A stretch of DNA of 64,000 nt from positions 3,987,001 through 4,051,000 of the forward strand of contig NZ_CP084541.1 of the NCBI RefSeq assembly GCF_020410765.1, in the 5' to 3' direction. Below, one piece after another: positions 1-8,331 of this stretch. The stretch's first letter is position 1. The number at the start of each line of letters is the position of its first letter. The position numbers were made by a program, and so were the translations under genes. This DNA is from Streptomyces marincola (lineage in GTDB: Bacteria; Actinomycetota; Actinomycetes; Streptomycetales; Streptomycetaceae). The notes beneath the pieces are model-generated. The model was given only the letters and a program-made list of their open reading frames with translations, was not told where the DNA came from and searched no databases.

Positions 1-1
1 C

Positions 2-397
2 ATCGACGCGGACGGACGCCCCACGGTCGCGGAACTCGTGGATACGATCCGCACCGGCCAGCTGTCGTCGATCGGGTTGTTCGCGGTCGAGCGGAAGACC
101 TCGCACGACGTCATCGGGTACTGCGGGCTGGTCGACGGCTGGCGTGGAGCGGAAGGGGAGCCGGAACTGGCATTCGAGCTGCTGCGCCGAGTCTGGGGCC
201 GGGGCTACGCGACCGAGGCTTCGTCGGCGGTGGTGGAATGGGCGCGTTCGTCCGGGTACGCACGTCTGTGGGCCACGGTCTGGGACTGGAACACCGCTTC
301 CCGACGCGTGCTGGCCAAAATCGGATTCACCGAAACCGAGCGCAGGGAAGTGAACGCGCCGCACGGGACGACACTGTTCACCACGAGACGGCTCTGA
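2..397 (+). CDS. GNAT-family N-acetyltransferase (5' partial)
   Basis: The reading frame is already open at the left window edge, so the N-terminus is missing and 131 residues are visible. The pattern is that of RimJ/RimL-type GNAT acetyltransferases: a strand with VIGYCGLVDGW, then ELAFELLRRVWGRGYATEA (the acetyl-CoA loop, with GRGYAT standing for the usual Q/RxxGxG/A), then NTASRRVLAKIGF near the C-terminus, where these enzymes normally read N.aS.rvleKlGF. It should transfer acetyl from acetyl-CoA to an amino group, of a protein N-terminus or a small molecule; the substrate cannot be read from the sequence. It converges with the monooxygenase gene, 27 bp away. Confidence 0.85.
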   Translation: MDADGRPTVAELVDTIRTGQLSSIGLFAVERKTSHDVIGYCGLVDGWRGAEGEPELAFELLRRVWGRGYATEASSAVVEWARSSGYARLWATVWDWNTASRRVLAKIGFTETERREVNAPHGTTLFTTRRL

Positions 398-424
398 GGG
401 CCCGCTTCCGGACGCGGGTACTCG

Positions 425-2206
425 TCATCGCGTCGCCCGCCTGGCCAGCAGCGCGTCCAGCGTGCTCGCGAGCCGTTCGACCGGGTTCGCGCCGGCGGAC
501 GCGGCGCGCCAGGCCACGAACCGGTCGGGGCGCACCAGCACGGCTCCGGCCGGGCCGTGCCCGCGCCAGCGGGTCCACGTGGAACGCGGGTCGAGGTAGT
601 CGCCGTCCAGGTGCCCGATGCGCACCGCGTCCAGCGGAAGTCCGGTGCGCGCGGCGGCCTTCTCCGCCGCCGCGCACCACGCGTGCCCGTCCTCGCCCGC
701 GATCAGCAGGAAGCGGCCCGGGCTCAGCAGCCGTGCGACCGGCAGCCGTTCGCCGTCCGGGTCGGTCAGCCAGGCGTGCGGCAGCGGGTGTCCCGGCCGC
801 GCGGCCGGCTGGTGTATGCGCACCGGGTCGGGGTTGTGGGGCACGGGGGTCCCGTCCGGCACCACGGCGCCCTGGTCGTACACGTAGCCGAACTCGACGC
901 CGAGTTCGTCGAACTCCATCGACTGCGCGGCGACCGTGCGCAGGAACGCCCGCCGCGCCGCCCGGTCCTCCGGGGCGTCGCTCCACAGCCGGCGGGCCCG
1001 CCGCCAGTTCTCGGCCGGGCCGGCCTGCGGGCCGCCGCCGAAGTGGGCGTGGATGGCGAGGTGGTTGCGGGTGCTGTCCAGCGCGCGCCGCACGCCGGCG
1101 GCGGCGACCGGCCGGCGTTCCGCGGCGTAGCTCTCCAGCAGCCCTTCGCCCGCGTGGCCGTGCAGGACGGCGGCCAGTTTCCAGGTCAGGTTCTGCGCGT
1201 CGTGCATCGCCGAGGTCAGGCCGAGGCCACCGGGCGGCGGGTGCCGGTGGGCGGCGTCGCCGAGGAGGAAGACCCGGCCGTCGCGGAACCGCTCCGCGAC
1301 GACGCCTTCCAGGGACCAGCGCGAGATGCCGCGCACGGTCACCGCGTCGGCCGCGGGCCCGAGCGCGGCGCGCAGGTCGGCGCGCACCGACGCCTCGTCG
1401 AGCGCACGTCCGTCGGCGGCCGGATAGTGCAGGTGGAACGCCCATTCCTCCGAGTCGGGCCCCCAGCGGCGCGGGCCGAGCGGCACCAGCACGCCGCCGG
1501 TGCCCAGGTCGGGCAGCCACAGCCAGCGGATGAGCACGTCGGGGTCACGCGCCCAGCGCGAAAGGTCGCCGGAGAGGTGGAAGGTCACCATGCGCGCCAC
1601 GTCGCGCACGCCCTCGAACGCGATGCCGAGCGCAGGACCGACCGTGCGCCCCCCGTCGCAACCGAGCAGGTATCGGGCGCGCACGCGCAGCCGCGCGCCG
1701 GTGGTGTGGTCCGTGACGTCGGCGGTCACCCCGCCGGTGTCCTGCGTGAACGCGGTCAGCTCGTGGTGGAACCGGACGCGGCCGGGCGCGAGTTCCTCGG
1801 CGCGGGCCCGCAGGCGCGGTTCGAGGCGCGACTGCGGAAGGTTGGCAGGCCGCTCCGCGCTCGCGGCCCGCCACTCGGGACTGTCGCCGCCGGCGCCCCA
1901 GGACTCGATGCGCGCCACGCGGCGCCCGTGGTCGGGACTTTCGCCCGCCAGGCCGACGTACCAGGCCGAATAGGCCATCTGCGCGGCGGGGGTGCCCGTC
2001 GCGTACACGTCTTCGGCCAGGCCGATGTCGCGCATGATCTCCATGGCGCGCTGGTTCAGCAGGTGGGCCCTGGGCAGCACGGACGGCGCCGGGTCGGCGG
2101 TGACGAGCAGGGAGTCGACGCCCATGCGGCTCAGGAGCGTCGACGCGGTGAGGCCGGCGGCGCCGCCGCCGGCGATGAGAACGGGTACATCGAGGTCGTT
2201 CGTCAC
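425..2206 (-). CDS. FAD-dependent aromatic monooxygenase (PheA/TfdB type)
   Basis: This 593-residue flavoprotein hydroxylase has an N-terminal FAD-binding motif VLIAGGGAAGL at about residues 9-19, a middle GCDGGRT segment (the conserved DG motif region), and GRVFLLGDAAHRHPPPGGLG near residue 310, the GD motif that binds the FAD ribityl chain. The C-terminal third fits the thioredoxin-like domain of phenol 2-monooxygenase and polyketide hydroxylases. It would use NAD(P)H and O2 to hydroxylate an aromatic or polyketide-like substrate, which is unknown. It stands alone and is divergent from the glutamine-synthetase-like gene. A promoter is visible at 2284-2313. Length is normal for the family. 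Confidence 0.88.
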   Translation of the reverse strand: MTNDLDVPVLIAGGGAAGLTASTLLSRMGVDSLLVTADPAPSVLPRAHLLNQRAMEIMRDIGLAEDVYATGTPAAQMAYSAWYVGLAGESPDHGRRVARIESWGAGGDSPEWRAASAERPANLPQSRLEPRLRARAEELAPGRVRFHHELTAFTQDTGGVTADVTDHTTGARLRVRARYLLGCDGGRTVGPALGIAFEGVRDVARMVTFHLSGDLSRWARDPDVLIRWLWLPDLGTGGVLVPLGPRRWGPDSEEWAFHLHYPAADGRALDEASVRADLRAALGPAADAVTVRGISRWSLEGVVAERFRDGRVFLLGDAAHRHPPPGGLGLTSAMHDAQNLTWKLAAVLHGHAGEGLLESYAAERRPVAAAGVRRALDSTRNHLAIHAHFGGGPQAGPAENWRRARRLWSDAPEDRAARRAFLRTVAAQSMEFDELGVEFGYVYDQGAVVPDGTPVPHNPDPVRIHQPAARPGHPLPHAWLTDPDGERLPVARLLSPGRFLLIAGEDGHAWCAAAEKAAARTGLPLDAVRIGHLDGDYLDPRSTWTRWRGHGPAGAVLVRPDRFVAWRAASAGANPVERLASTLDALLARRATR

Positions 2207-2544
2207 TGTGCGCTCCGCGAGACGTTCGGCGTGGCGTGGGCGGTGGTGGGCGTGGGTGAGACAGCGGCGATCGATGTGATCGAATCATCAGACTTGATGG
2301 ACCGTCAGGTCAAGCGGGTGGGGCTCGTACGGCTGACCAGGCGATCTGGCGTTTGAATGCGTCGGCGGCCCGGGGCTTCGCGGCGCACCGGCGCCTACGA
2401 CGCGCGGCTCTCGCCGCCCGCGCGACCGCTGCCGAGACGCGCGCCGTACCGCCGCCTCCGCGCGCCGGCGCGCACGCCGACGCGTCAACTTGGCGCCGCC
2501 ATGGGCCGTTTGCGCGGCCCGCCGCCCCTGGGCAGGCTGCCGCC
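2207..2544. other. Divergent intergenic region, two promoters
   Basis: This 338-bp stretch separates two divergent genes. Besides the minus-strand promoter it holds a plus-strand candidate: TTGCGC (2510-2515), a 17-bp spacer, CAGGCT (2533-2538), and then the ATG at 2545 only 6 nt downstream. That spacing suggests leaderless transcription of the glutamine-synthetase-like gene. The open frame continues upstream of 2545, but its predicted peptide is low-complexity Ala/Arg and is unlikely to be translated. Confidence 0.4.
2284..2314 (-). promoter_or_regulatory. Promoter and overlapping inverted repeat for the monooxygenase
   Basis: Read on the minus strand there is TTGACC (2308-2313), an 18-bp spacer, and GATGAT (2284-2289), a good match to a housekeeping promoter. 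The start point would be near 2277, leaving a leader of about 70 nt. An inverted repeat CTTGA (2293-2297) / TCAAG (2310-2314) spans the -35 and spacer, which is where a repressor would sit. The pattern is seen directly; the function is inferred. Confidence 0.45.
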
Positions 2545-3870
2545 ATGGAACCGACTCAGCGGGCCGTCGCCCGGCTCACCGCGGCCGGCGTGCACGGCGT
2601 CGCGCTCACCTGGGTGGACAACGCGGGCCTCACCCGCGTCAAGACCGTGCCCGCCCAGCGCCTGGCCCGCGTGGCCGACGAGGGCGTCGGCATGTCGCCC
2701 GTCTTCGACGTCTACCTGGTCGACGACTCGATGACCGGCAGCCCGCGCATCGGCGGTCCTGACGGCGACCTGCGGCTGGTGCCCGACCTGCGCGCCCTGA
2801 CCCCGCTGGCCGCCCAGCCCGGCTGGGCCTGGGCGCCCGCCGACCGGTCGGAGCAGGGCGGCGCGCCCTACCCGGCGTGCCAGCGGCGGTTCGCGGCGCG
2901 CCAGGCGGAACGCGCCCTGGCCGCGCACGGCATCGAGGTGCGCATGGGCTTCGAGACCGAATGGGTCGTCACCCGGTCGGGTGAACCCGTGGGCGCGGGG
3001 CCCGCCTACGGCATGGCCCGCCTGGTCGGGCATTCCGCCTACCTCGACGACCTCGTCGTGGCCCTGACCGAGCAGGGCGTGGGGCTGCTCCAGCTGCACC
3101 CGGAGTACGCGCCGGGGCAGTTCGAGGTGTCGGTCGCGCCCAGCGGGCCCGTGGGCGCCGCCGACCTGGCCGTCCTGGTGCGCGAGACGATCCGCGCGGT
3201 GTCCGTGCGGCACGGCCTCGACGCCTCGTTCGCGCCCGTCGTCGACCCGGACGGACTCGGCAACGGACGCCACCTGCACCTCAGCCTCTGGCGCGACGGC
3301 CGCAACCTGTGCCGGGACGGCGACGGCCCGCTGGGCATGACCCGCGTGTGCGAGGCGTTCCTCTCCGGCGTCCTGCGCGAACTGCCCGCCCTGCTCGCCA
3401 TCGGCGTGCCCTCGCCCGCCGGCTACCTGCGGATCAGGCCGTCGTTCTGGTCCGGCGCCCACCAGTGCTGGGGCCTGGAGAACCGCGAGGCCGCGCTGCG
3501 CTTCATCACCGGCGCACCGCAGGACCCCGGCGGCGCGAACGCCGAGGTCAAGTGCTTCGACAACGCCGCCAACCCCTACCTCGTGACCGGCGCCGTGATC
3601 GCCGCCGGGCTGGCCGGGATCGAGGCGGACCGTTCCCTTCCGCCCCCCGTCGCCGGCGACCCGGCCGCCCTTCCCGAGGCGGCCCGCCCGCCCCGGCTGC
3701 CGGAGACGCTGCCCGAGGCGCTCGGCCACTTCGAGCGCTCCGCCGTGCTGCGGGACGCGCTCGGCGAGGCGCTGCACGGCGCCATCGCGGCGGTCCGCCG
3801 GGCCGAGGCCGCGCTGTTCGAGGCCGCGACGCCGCGCGAGATCGCCGCCGCGACCCGCGACCGCTACTGA
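2545..3870 (+). CDS. Glutamine synthetase-family ligase (GlnA-like)
   Basis: This 441-residue protein is of the type I glutamine synthetase fold. The catalytic domain shows GNGRHLHLSLW (family GxGxHxHxSL, ATP/metal site), GYLRIRP followed by CWGLENREAALRF (family SYLRLxP...NR.a.iRi), and NPYLVTGAVIAAGLAGIE (family NPYLa.aa.laaGl.GI). The N-terminal TWVDNAGLTRVKTVP is the usual beta-grasp start. Such proteins ligate glutamate or a related acid to ammonia or an amine; many paralogues act on polyamines or ethanolamine rather than ammonia. The adjacent amidohydrolase suggests a catabolic gamma-glutamyl role. The ATG at 2545 was chosen because residues upstream lack family similarity. It is not the main GS: the adenylylation-site Tyr region of GlnA is not recognisable. 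Confidence 0.85.
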   Translation: MEPTQRAVARLTAAGVHGVALTWVDNAGLTRVKTVPAQRLARVADEGVGMSPVFDVYLVDDSMTGSPRIGGPDGDLRLVPDLRALTPLAAQPGWAWAPADRSEQGGAPYPACQRRFAARQAERALAAHGIEVRMGFETEWVVTRSGEPVGAGPAYGMARLVGHSAYLDDLVVALTEQGVGLLQLHPEYAPGQFEVSVAPSGPVGAADLAVLVRETIRAVSVRHGLDASFAPVVDPDGLGNGRHLHLSLWRDGRNLCRDGDGPLGMTRVCEAFLSGVLRELPALLAIGVPSPAGYLRIRPSFWSGAHQCWGLENREAALRFITGAPQDPGGANAEVKCFDNAANPYLVTGAVIAAGLAGIEADRSLPPPVAGDPAALPEAARPPRLPETLPEALGHFERSAVLRDALGEALHGAIAAVRRAEAALFEAATPREIAAATRDRY

Positions 3871-3878
3871 GGAGCGCC

Positions 3879-5009
3879 ATGGACCCCCTTCCGCTGGTCG
3901 ACCAGCACTGCCACGGCGTGCTGCGCGACGGGCCGCGCGACCGCGCGGGCTTCGAAGCGCTGCTCACCGAGTCGCACGCGCCGCCCGCGCCCGGCACCAG
4001 CTTCTTCGACACGCAACTCGGCTTCGCCGTGCGCCGGTGGTGCGCGCCGGTGCTCGGCCTCGAACCGCACTGCGCGCCCGACGCCTACCTCGACCGCAGG
4101 CGCGCGCTCGGCACGCCCGAGGTCACCCGCCGCCTGCTGCGCGCGGCGCGCGTGCGCACGTTCCTCGTCGACACCGGGCTGCCGGGCGACCTGCTGGCAC
4201 CGGAGGAACTGGCCGCGGCCGGCGGCGGCGCGGCCCGCGAGATCGTCCGCCTCGAACCGCTCGCGGAACGGGCCGCCGCCGAGGCCCGCGGCGCGGACGC
4301 CTTCCTCGCGGCGCTCGGCGCGGCGATCGGGACGGCGGCGGGAACCGCCGCCGGGTTCAAATCGGTCGCCGCCTACCGGTACGGCCTCGACCTCGACCCG
4401 CGCCCGCCCGCGCCCGCGGAACTGTGGACCGCGGCCACCCGCTGGCTCGCCTCGGGCCGCACCGGGCGGCTGACCGACCCGGTGCTGCTGCGGCACCTGA
4501 TGTGGTCGGCCGCGCGCACCGGGCTGCCGCTCCAGGTGCACACCGGGTTCGGCGACCCCGACCTGCGGCTGCACCGCGCCGACCCGCTGCTGCTGACCGA
4601 CTTCCTCCGGGCCGTCGAGCCCACCGGCTGCCGCGTGGTGCTGCTGCACGGCTACCCGTTCCACCGCAACGCGGGCTACCTCGCCGCCGTGCACCCGCAC
4701 GTCTACGCGGACGTCGGCCTCACCCTCGGCCACACCGGCGCCCGCGCCGAGGCGGTGCTCGCCGAGATGCTGGAGCTCGCGCCGTTCGGCAAGCTGCTGT
4801 TCTCCACGGACGCCCATGGGCTGCCCGAGCTGTACCTGACCGGCGCGCAGCTGTTCCGGCAGGCCATGGCGCGCCTGGGCACCCGCTTCACCGGCGACGG
4901 CTCCTGGTCGCGCGCCGACGCCGACCGCGTGGCCGCCCTCCTGGCCGCGGGGAACGCGCGGCGCCTCTACGGGCTCGACGACGGACTCGACGACGGACTC
5001 GACGACTGA
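3879..5009 (+). CDS. Amidohydrolase_2-family metal-dependent hydrolase
   Basis: This is a 376-residue TIM-barrel amidohydrolase. It opens with VDQHCHGVL, the HxH metal ligands of the family, and later shows LQVHTGFGD, VVLLHGYPFHRNAGYLAAVHPHVYADVG and LLFSTDAH (the last with the catalytic Asp). It starts 8 bp after the stop of the glutamine-synthetase-like gene, with GAGGAG overlapping that stop, so the two are translationally coupled. The same two domains occur fused, amidohydrolase first, in FluG/nodulin-type proteins, so joint action on a gamma-glutamyl or amide substrate is likely. The C-terminus is a repeated GLDD peptide encoded by a 12-bp tandem repeat, which probably forms a disordered tail. 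Confidence 0.82.
   Translation: MDPLPLVDQHCHGVLRDGPRDRAGFEALLTESHAPPAPGTSFFDTQLGFAVRRWCAPVLGLEPHCAPDAYLDRRRALGTPEVTRRLLRAARVRTFLVDTGLPGDLLAPEELAAAGGGAAREIVRLEPLAERAAAEARGADAFLAALGAAIGTAAGTAAGFKSVAAYRYGLDLDPRPPAPAELWTAATRWLASGRTGRLTDPVLLRHLMWSAARTGLPLQVHTGFGDPDLRLHRADPLLLTDFLRAVEPTGCRVVLLHGYPFHRNAGYLAAVHPHVYADVGLTLGHTGARAEAVLAEMLELAPFGKLLFSTDAHGLPELYLTGAQLFRQAMARLGTRFTGDGSWSRADADRVAALLAAGNARRLYGLDDGLDDGLDD
4974..5009 (+). repeat. 12-bp tandem repeat at the 3' end of the amidohydrolase gene
   Basis: The unit ctcgacgacgga is repeated about 2.7 times and ends in the stop codon. It encodes GLDD three times and probably arose by slippage. Confidence 0.8.
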
Positions 5010-5053
5010 TCCGGGACCGCGCGCGGCGCGCGGCCTCGCGCGACCGGCCCCGG

Positions 5054-5107
5054 GCCGACCCGCCCTACGCCGACCCGCCCTACGCCGACCCGCCCTACGC
5101 CGACCCG
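5054..5107. repeat. 15-bp tandem repeat between convergent genes
   Basis: The unit gccgacccgccctac occurs three times exactly (5054-5068, 5069-5083, 5084-5098), followed by a partial copy. It lies between the convergent amidohydrolase and ankyrin genes and supplies the ankyrin stop codon (cta at 5095-5097). Confidence 0.9.
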
Positions 5108-5535
5108 GGCCCGTCCTGGGCCGACTCGCCGAACAGGTCGAGCAACTCGACCCGCCCGAACATCCGCGCGGTGTCGACGGCGGACGGCTGGCCGGCCGCG
5201 GGGTCGGCGCCCGCGCGGAGCAGCACGCGCACCACCTCGATCTCGCCCTTGAACACCGCGCCCGCGATCGGCGTCTGCCCCTTGTCGTTCACCCGGCTCG
5301 CGTCGGCGCCCCGGTCGAGCAGCGCCGTGACGGTGTCCGGGTGCCCGTGGTAGGCGGCCAGCATCAGCAGCGTGTCGCCCTTGTCGTTGCTCAGGTTCGG
5401 CGGAACGCCCGCGTCGACGTACGCGGCGACCGTCGCGGTGTCCCCCTGGCGGGCCAGATCGAAGATCTTGCTCGCGAGCTGAAGCACCTCGGGGTCGTGC
5501 GCGGGCTCGTTGCTCTCCGGTGCCGGGCCGGTCAT
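5095..5535 (-). CDS. Ankyrin-repeat protein
   Basis: This is a small 146-residue protein made almost wholly of ankyrin repeats. The second repeat reads DKGDTLLMLAAYHGHPDTV and the third DKGQTPIAGAVFKGEIEVV, with LLDRGAD and LLRAGAD turns. The N-terminus (about 20 residues) is acidic and polar. Ankyrin repeats are protein-binding scaffolds; no enzymatic domain or signal peptide is present, so a cytosolic binding role is likely. The ATG at 5535 was preferred over longer frames because GGAGG lies 8 bp upstream on the minus strand and similarity starts there. The stop lies inside the 15-bp tandem repeat, so the C-terminus may vary between strains. Confidence 0.85.
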   Translation of the reverse strand: MTGPAPESNEPAHDPEVLQLASKIFDLARQGDTATVAAYVDAGVPPNLSNDKGDTLLMLAAYHGHPDTVTALLDRGADASRVNDKGQTPIAGAVFKGEIEVVRVLLRAGADPAAGQPSAVDTARMFGRVELLDLFGESAQDGPGSA

Positions 5536-5590
5536 GGGGACGTCCTCCAAAGTAGCGCTGTGTCTCACCAGCCTACGTACTCTGGTGGCC

Positions 5591-6853
5591 ATGTTTGCCT
5601 CATGCGCGCAGGCGTTCCGGTGGGACCGGCCGGCGCAGCTGGCCGGCCTCGTCACGCTCGGCGATGTGGCCGCGTCGTTCCTCGTGGCCGAGGAGGGCGG
5701 CTGGAGCGCGGCGTTCGGCTCGCGCTGCCTGCTCGTGCTCGGCTGGCTCGCCGTCGCGCTGCGCCACCGCCGGCCCGTGCCGTGCGCGGCGGCTGCGCTC
5801 GCGGCGGGCACGGCGTTCTACCCGATGGCCTCGGTGGACGGCGTGTCCCCCGTGCTGCACTTCGTGATCGTCCTCTACACGGCGGCCAGGGCCGGCCATC
5901 TGGTGGCCGCGGTGGCGCTCGTGGCCGCCAGCATGCTGCTCATCGGCTGGGGCGAGTTCTCCCTGGCGCACGAGGACGGCCGCCGCGAGGTCGACAACAT
6001 GGCCCTGATCCTGATCAGCGGGTGGTTCCTGAGCGCGGTGTCGTTCGGGCACGCGGCGCGGATCCGGCAGGCGTACGTGCGCGAGGTGGAGGAGCGCGTG
6101 CGCGCGGCCGAACGCGAACGGGACGTCCGCGCGCGGCAGTCGGCCATCGAGGAACGGCTGCGGATCGCGCGCGAACTGCACGACGTGCTGGGGCACAGCA
6201 TCTCCCTGATCAACGTGCGGGCCGCCGCGGCCGTGCACCGCAGCGCCAAGCGGCCCGGCGAGACGGAGGAACTCGTCGACGCGCTTGAGGCCGTGCGCGC
6301 GACCAGCAAGGACGCGCTGCGCGAACTGCGCGCCACACTCGGCGTGCTGCGCCAGGTGGACGAGGAGGCGCCGACCGACCCGGCCCCCGCGGGACTTGAG
6401 CGGATCGGCGAGCTGGCGGACCGCGCCGCGGCCACCGGCCTCGACGTGCGGTGCCGGACGACCGGCGAGCCGCCGCCCGTTCCGCCGCAGATCTCCCTGG
6501 CCGCCTACCGGATCGTGCAGGAGTCGCTGACGAACGTCACCCGGCACGCGCGGGCCACCCGCGCCGACATCCGACTGGCCTTCGCGCCGGGCGAGTTGCG
6601 CGTCGACGTCACCGACGACGGCCGCGGCGCGGGCTGCGGCCCCGGCGTGCCGGGCAGCGGCATCGCGGGCATGCGGGAACGGGCGCGGGCGCTGGGCGGT
6701 GAACTGACCGCGGCCAGCACCGGTTCGGGGTTCCGGGTCGCCGCCCGGCTGCCCCTCCCGCCGCCGGCCGGGGCGGCGGAGCCCGCCGCCCCGGACGCCG
6801 CCGACGCCGCGCGGCCGGCGCGTGCGCCGGGGGCGACACTCACCCGACCGTGA
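5591..6853 (+). CDS. NarL-type sensor histidine kinase
   Basis: This is a 420-residue membrane kinase. Residues 10-150 hold about five hydrophobic segments with short loops, then a coiled linker rich in Arg/Glu, then the HisKA_3 dimerisation helix ERLRIARELHDVLGHSISL with the phospho-accepting His in ELHD. The HATPase domain follows with ESLTNVTRHA (N box), TDDGRGAG and GSGIAGMRERARALGG. The Ala/Pro-rich C-terminus is probably disordered. It should autophosphorylate and pass phosphate to a LuxR/NarL-type regulator; the only one nearby is at 8332, beyond two inserted genes. TACTCT at 5578-5583 lies 7 nt before the ATG at 5591, fitting a leaderless start. Confidence 0.88.
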   Translation: MFASCAQAFRWDRPAQLAGLVTLGDVAASFLVAEEGGWSAAFGSRCLLVLGWLAVALRHRRPVPCAAAALAAGTAFYPMASVDGVSPVLHFVIVLYTAARAGHLVAAVALVAASMLLIGWGEFSLAHEDGRREVDNMALILISGWFLSAVSFGHAARIRQAYVREVEERVRAAERERDVRARQSAIEERLRIARELHDVLGHSISLINVRAAAAVHRSAKRPGETEELVDALEAVRATSKDALRELRATLGVLRQVDEEAPTDPAPAGLERIGELADRAAATGLDVRCRTTGEPPPVPPQISLAAYRIVQESLTNVTRHARATRADIRLAFAPGELRVDVTDDGRGAGCGPGVPGSGIAGMRERARALGGELTAASTGSGFRVAARLPLPPPAGAAEPAAPDAADAARPARAPGATLTRP

Positions 6854-6948
6854 CCGGCGGCAGGTTGACGGCCCGCCGGGCCGACCGCGCGGCCGCCGTG
6901 CCCCCGCACGCCCCGGGCAGCGTTCGGGGGCGCGCGGCGGCCACCGCC

Positions 6949-6998
6949 GTCAACTTTGGTTGACCGCATGCGCGATGGTCACCTACGGTTGACGCGTG
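6949..6998 (+). promoter_or_regulatory. GTCAAC/GTTGAC inverted repeat upstream of the small HTH gene
   Basis: GTCAAC-tttg-GTTGAC (starting near 6949) is a perfect 6-bp inverted repeat with a 4-bp spacer. A further GTTGAC occurs just before the GTG start at 6996, and another near 6862. Repeated half-sites next to a small HTH gene suggest autoregulation, which is inferred. Confidence 0.4.
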
Positions 6999-7232
6999 GA
7001 TGGGGAACAGCTGACCGATCTCGCGGCGTCCACGGCCGACCGCGACCCGTTGGCGGGACTGAACGCCGTGGCGCGGCTGCGCGCCGAGACGGACCGCGTC
7101 GAAGCGGTGCTGGTGCGCCGCGCCCGCACCAGCGGTGCCACGTGGCCGCAGATCGCCGCCGCCCTGGGCGTTTCGAAGCAGGCGGTGCACAAGAAGTACG
7201 CGGGCCGTGGCCTGTTCGGCGGTCGGCCGTGA
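6996..7232 (+). CDS. Small helix-turn-helix DNA-binding protein
   Basis: This 78-residue basic protein has a C-terminal HTH: ATWPQIAAALGVSKQAVHKKY at about residues 46-66 is a classic AsnC/MerR-like turn (WxxIAxxLGVSxQAVxxxY). The N-terminal half is helical, with LNAVARLRAETDRVEAVLVRRAR, and probably dimerises. Many actinobacteria carry such mini-HTH proteins. It begins with GTG, and its TGA overlaps the GTG of the serine hydrolase by 4 bp, so the two are co-translated. It may repress its own operon through the GTTGAC repeats just upstream. No ligand domain is present. Confidence 0.8.
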   Translation: MDGEQLTDLAASTADRDPLAGLNAVARLRAETDRVEAVLVRRARTSGATWPQIAAALGVSKQAVHKKYAGRGLFGGRP

Positions 7233-8212
7233 CCGCCGGAACACACGGTGACCAGCGGCTCGTCGCCCGACTCGGTGAACTGCTCGGCCCGCGCCACCCG
7301 GTGGCCGCGGCAGCCGTGGTCACCCCCGGGGGCACGCGCGTGGCGAGCCGCGGCGCCGGCCTCGGCGCCGACTTCGAGATCGGCTCGATCGCGAAGGCCG
7401 TCACCGGGCTGCTGTACGCCGACGCGCTCGCCCGGGGCGAGATCGGCCCCGGCACGCGCCTGGGCGAACTGCTGCCACTGGGCGGCGCCCCCGCCGGGCG
7501 GGTGACGCTCCGCTCGCTGAGCACCCACAGGTCCGGCCTGCCCCGGCTCCCCGCGTCCGCGCGCCCGTGGCGGCGCACCGTCGCCCTGTGGCGGCACGGA
7601 GCCAACCCCTACGGCGAGGACCTCGAACAGCTTCTCGACCAGGCGCGCGGCGTTCCGCTGGGCAAGCCGCGCCCCCGCTACTCCAACCTCGGGTTCCAGC
7701 TTCTCGGGCACGCCCTCGCCCGCGCCGCCACGACGACCTACCCGGAGCTCGTCCGGCAGCGCGTCGCCACCCCGCTGGGCCTCGACCCCTTCTACGTCCC
7801 GAGGACGGCGGACGAGCTCGGCCCCGGGGCACTCGCGGGCAGCAGCCGAAGCGGACGGCCGCGGCAGCCCTGGACGGGTGAGGGGATCGGGCCGGCCGGC
7901 GGCATCCGGGCCTCCATCACCGGCATGGCCCGTTTCGCGGCGGCGGTGCTCGACGGCAGCGCCCCGGGCACCGCCGCACTCGACCCGGTCGCCCCGTTCG
8001 GCTCGGGCGCCCGCATCGGCGCCGCGTGGATCACGATGCCGGTGGCGGGCCGACCGGTCACCTGGCACAACGGCGGCACCGGCGGCTTCAGGTCCTGGCT
8101 CGGACTCGACCGCGCCACGGGCACCGGCGTCGCCGTCCTGTCGGCCACCGCCGCGCCGGTCGACCGCCAGGGGTTCGCGCTCCTGGCCGAGCACAGCCGC
8201 CGCGACGGCTGA
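7229..8212 (+). CDS. Serine hydrolase, class C beta-lactamase/DD-peptidase fold
   Basis: This is a 327-residue protein of the beta-lactamase/esterase (PF00144) family. Its motifs are GSIAKA (SxxK nucleophile, about residue 53), RYSNLGFQ (YxN), and WHNGGTGGF (replacing the KTG/HxG motif on the last strand). There is no signal peptide or lipobox, so it is probably cytoplasmic, which makes an esterase or peptide-hydrolase role more likely than beta-lactam resistance. Its GTG start overlaps the stop of the small HTH gene (GTGA). With that gene it forms a two-gene unit lodged between a histidine kinase and a response regulator. Confidence 0.85.
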   Translation: MTAGTHGDQRLVARLGELLGPRHPVAAAAVVTPGGTRVASRGAGLGADFEIGSIAKAVTGLLYADALARGEIGPGTRLGELLPLGGAPAGRVTLRSLSTHRSGLPRLPASARPWRRTVALWRHGANPYGEDLEQLLDQARGVPLGKPRPRYSNLGFQLLGHALARAATTTYPELVRQRVATPLGLDPFYVPRTADELGPGALAGSSRSGRPRQPWTGEGIGPAGGIRASITGMARFAAAVLDGSAPGTAALDPVAPFGSGARIGAAWITMPVAGRPVTWHNGGTGGFRSWLGLDRATGTGVAVLSATAAPVDRQGFALLAEHSRRDG

Positions 8213-8331
8213 CGACATGATCGGGACGTCGCCAACTGTGCCTGCCTCCGAACGCGCGGTGCGCCCCCGCCCGCCCGGTGCCGCCCGTGCCCGGAGGCGG
8301 CTGCCGCGTCGGCGCGCCTACCCTGGTCGCC

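Noticed and set aside
238..2356. Long plus-strand open frames antisense to the monooxygenase
   Set aside because: High GC keeps antisense frames open; products are Arg/Pro/Ala-rich with no family similarity, whereas the minus-strand frame has clear flavoprotein motifs.
2353..2544. N-terminal extension of the glutamine-synthetase-like protein
   Set aside because: The extra 64 residues are low-complexity and precede the family start; a leaderless promoter just before 2545 supports the shorter form.
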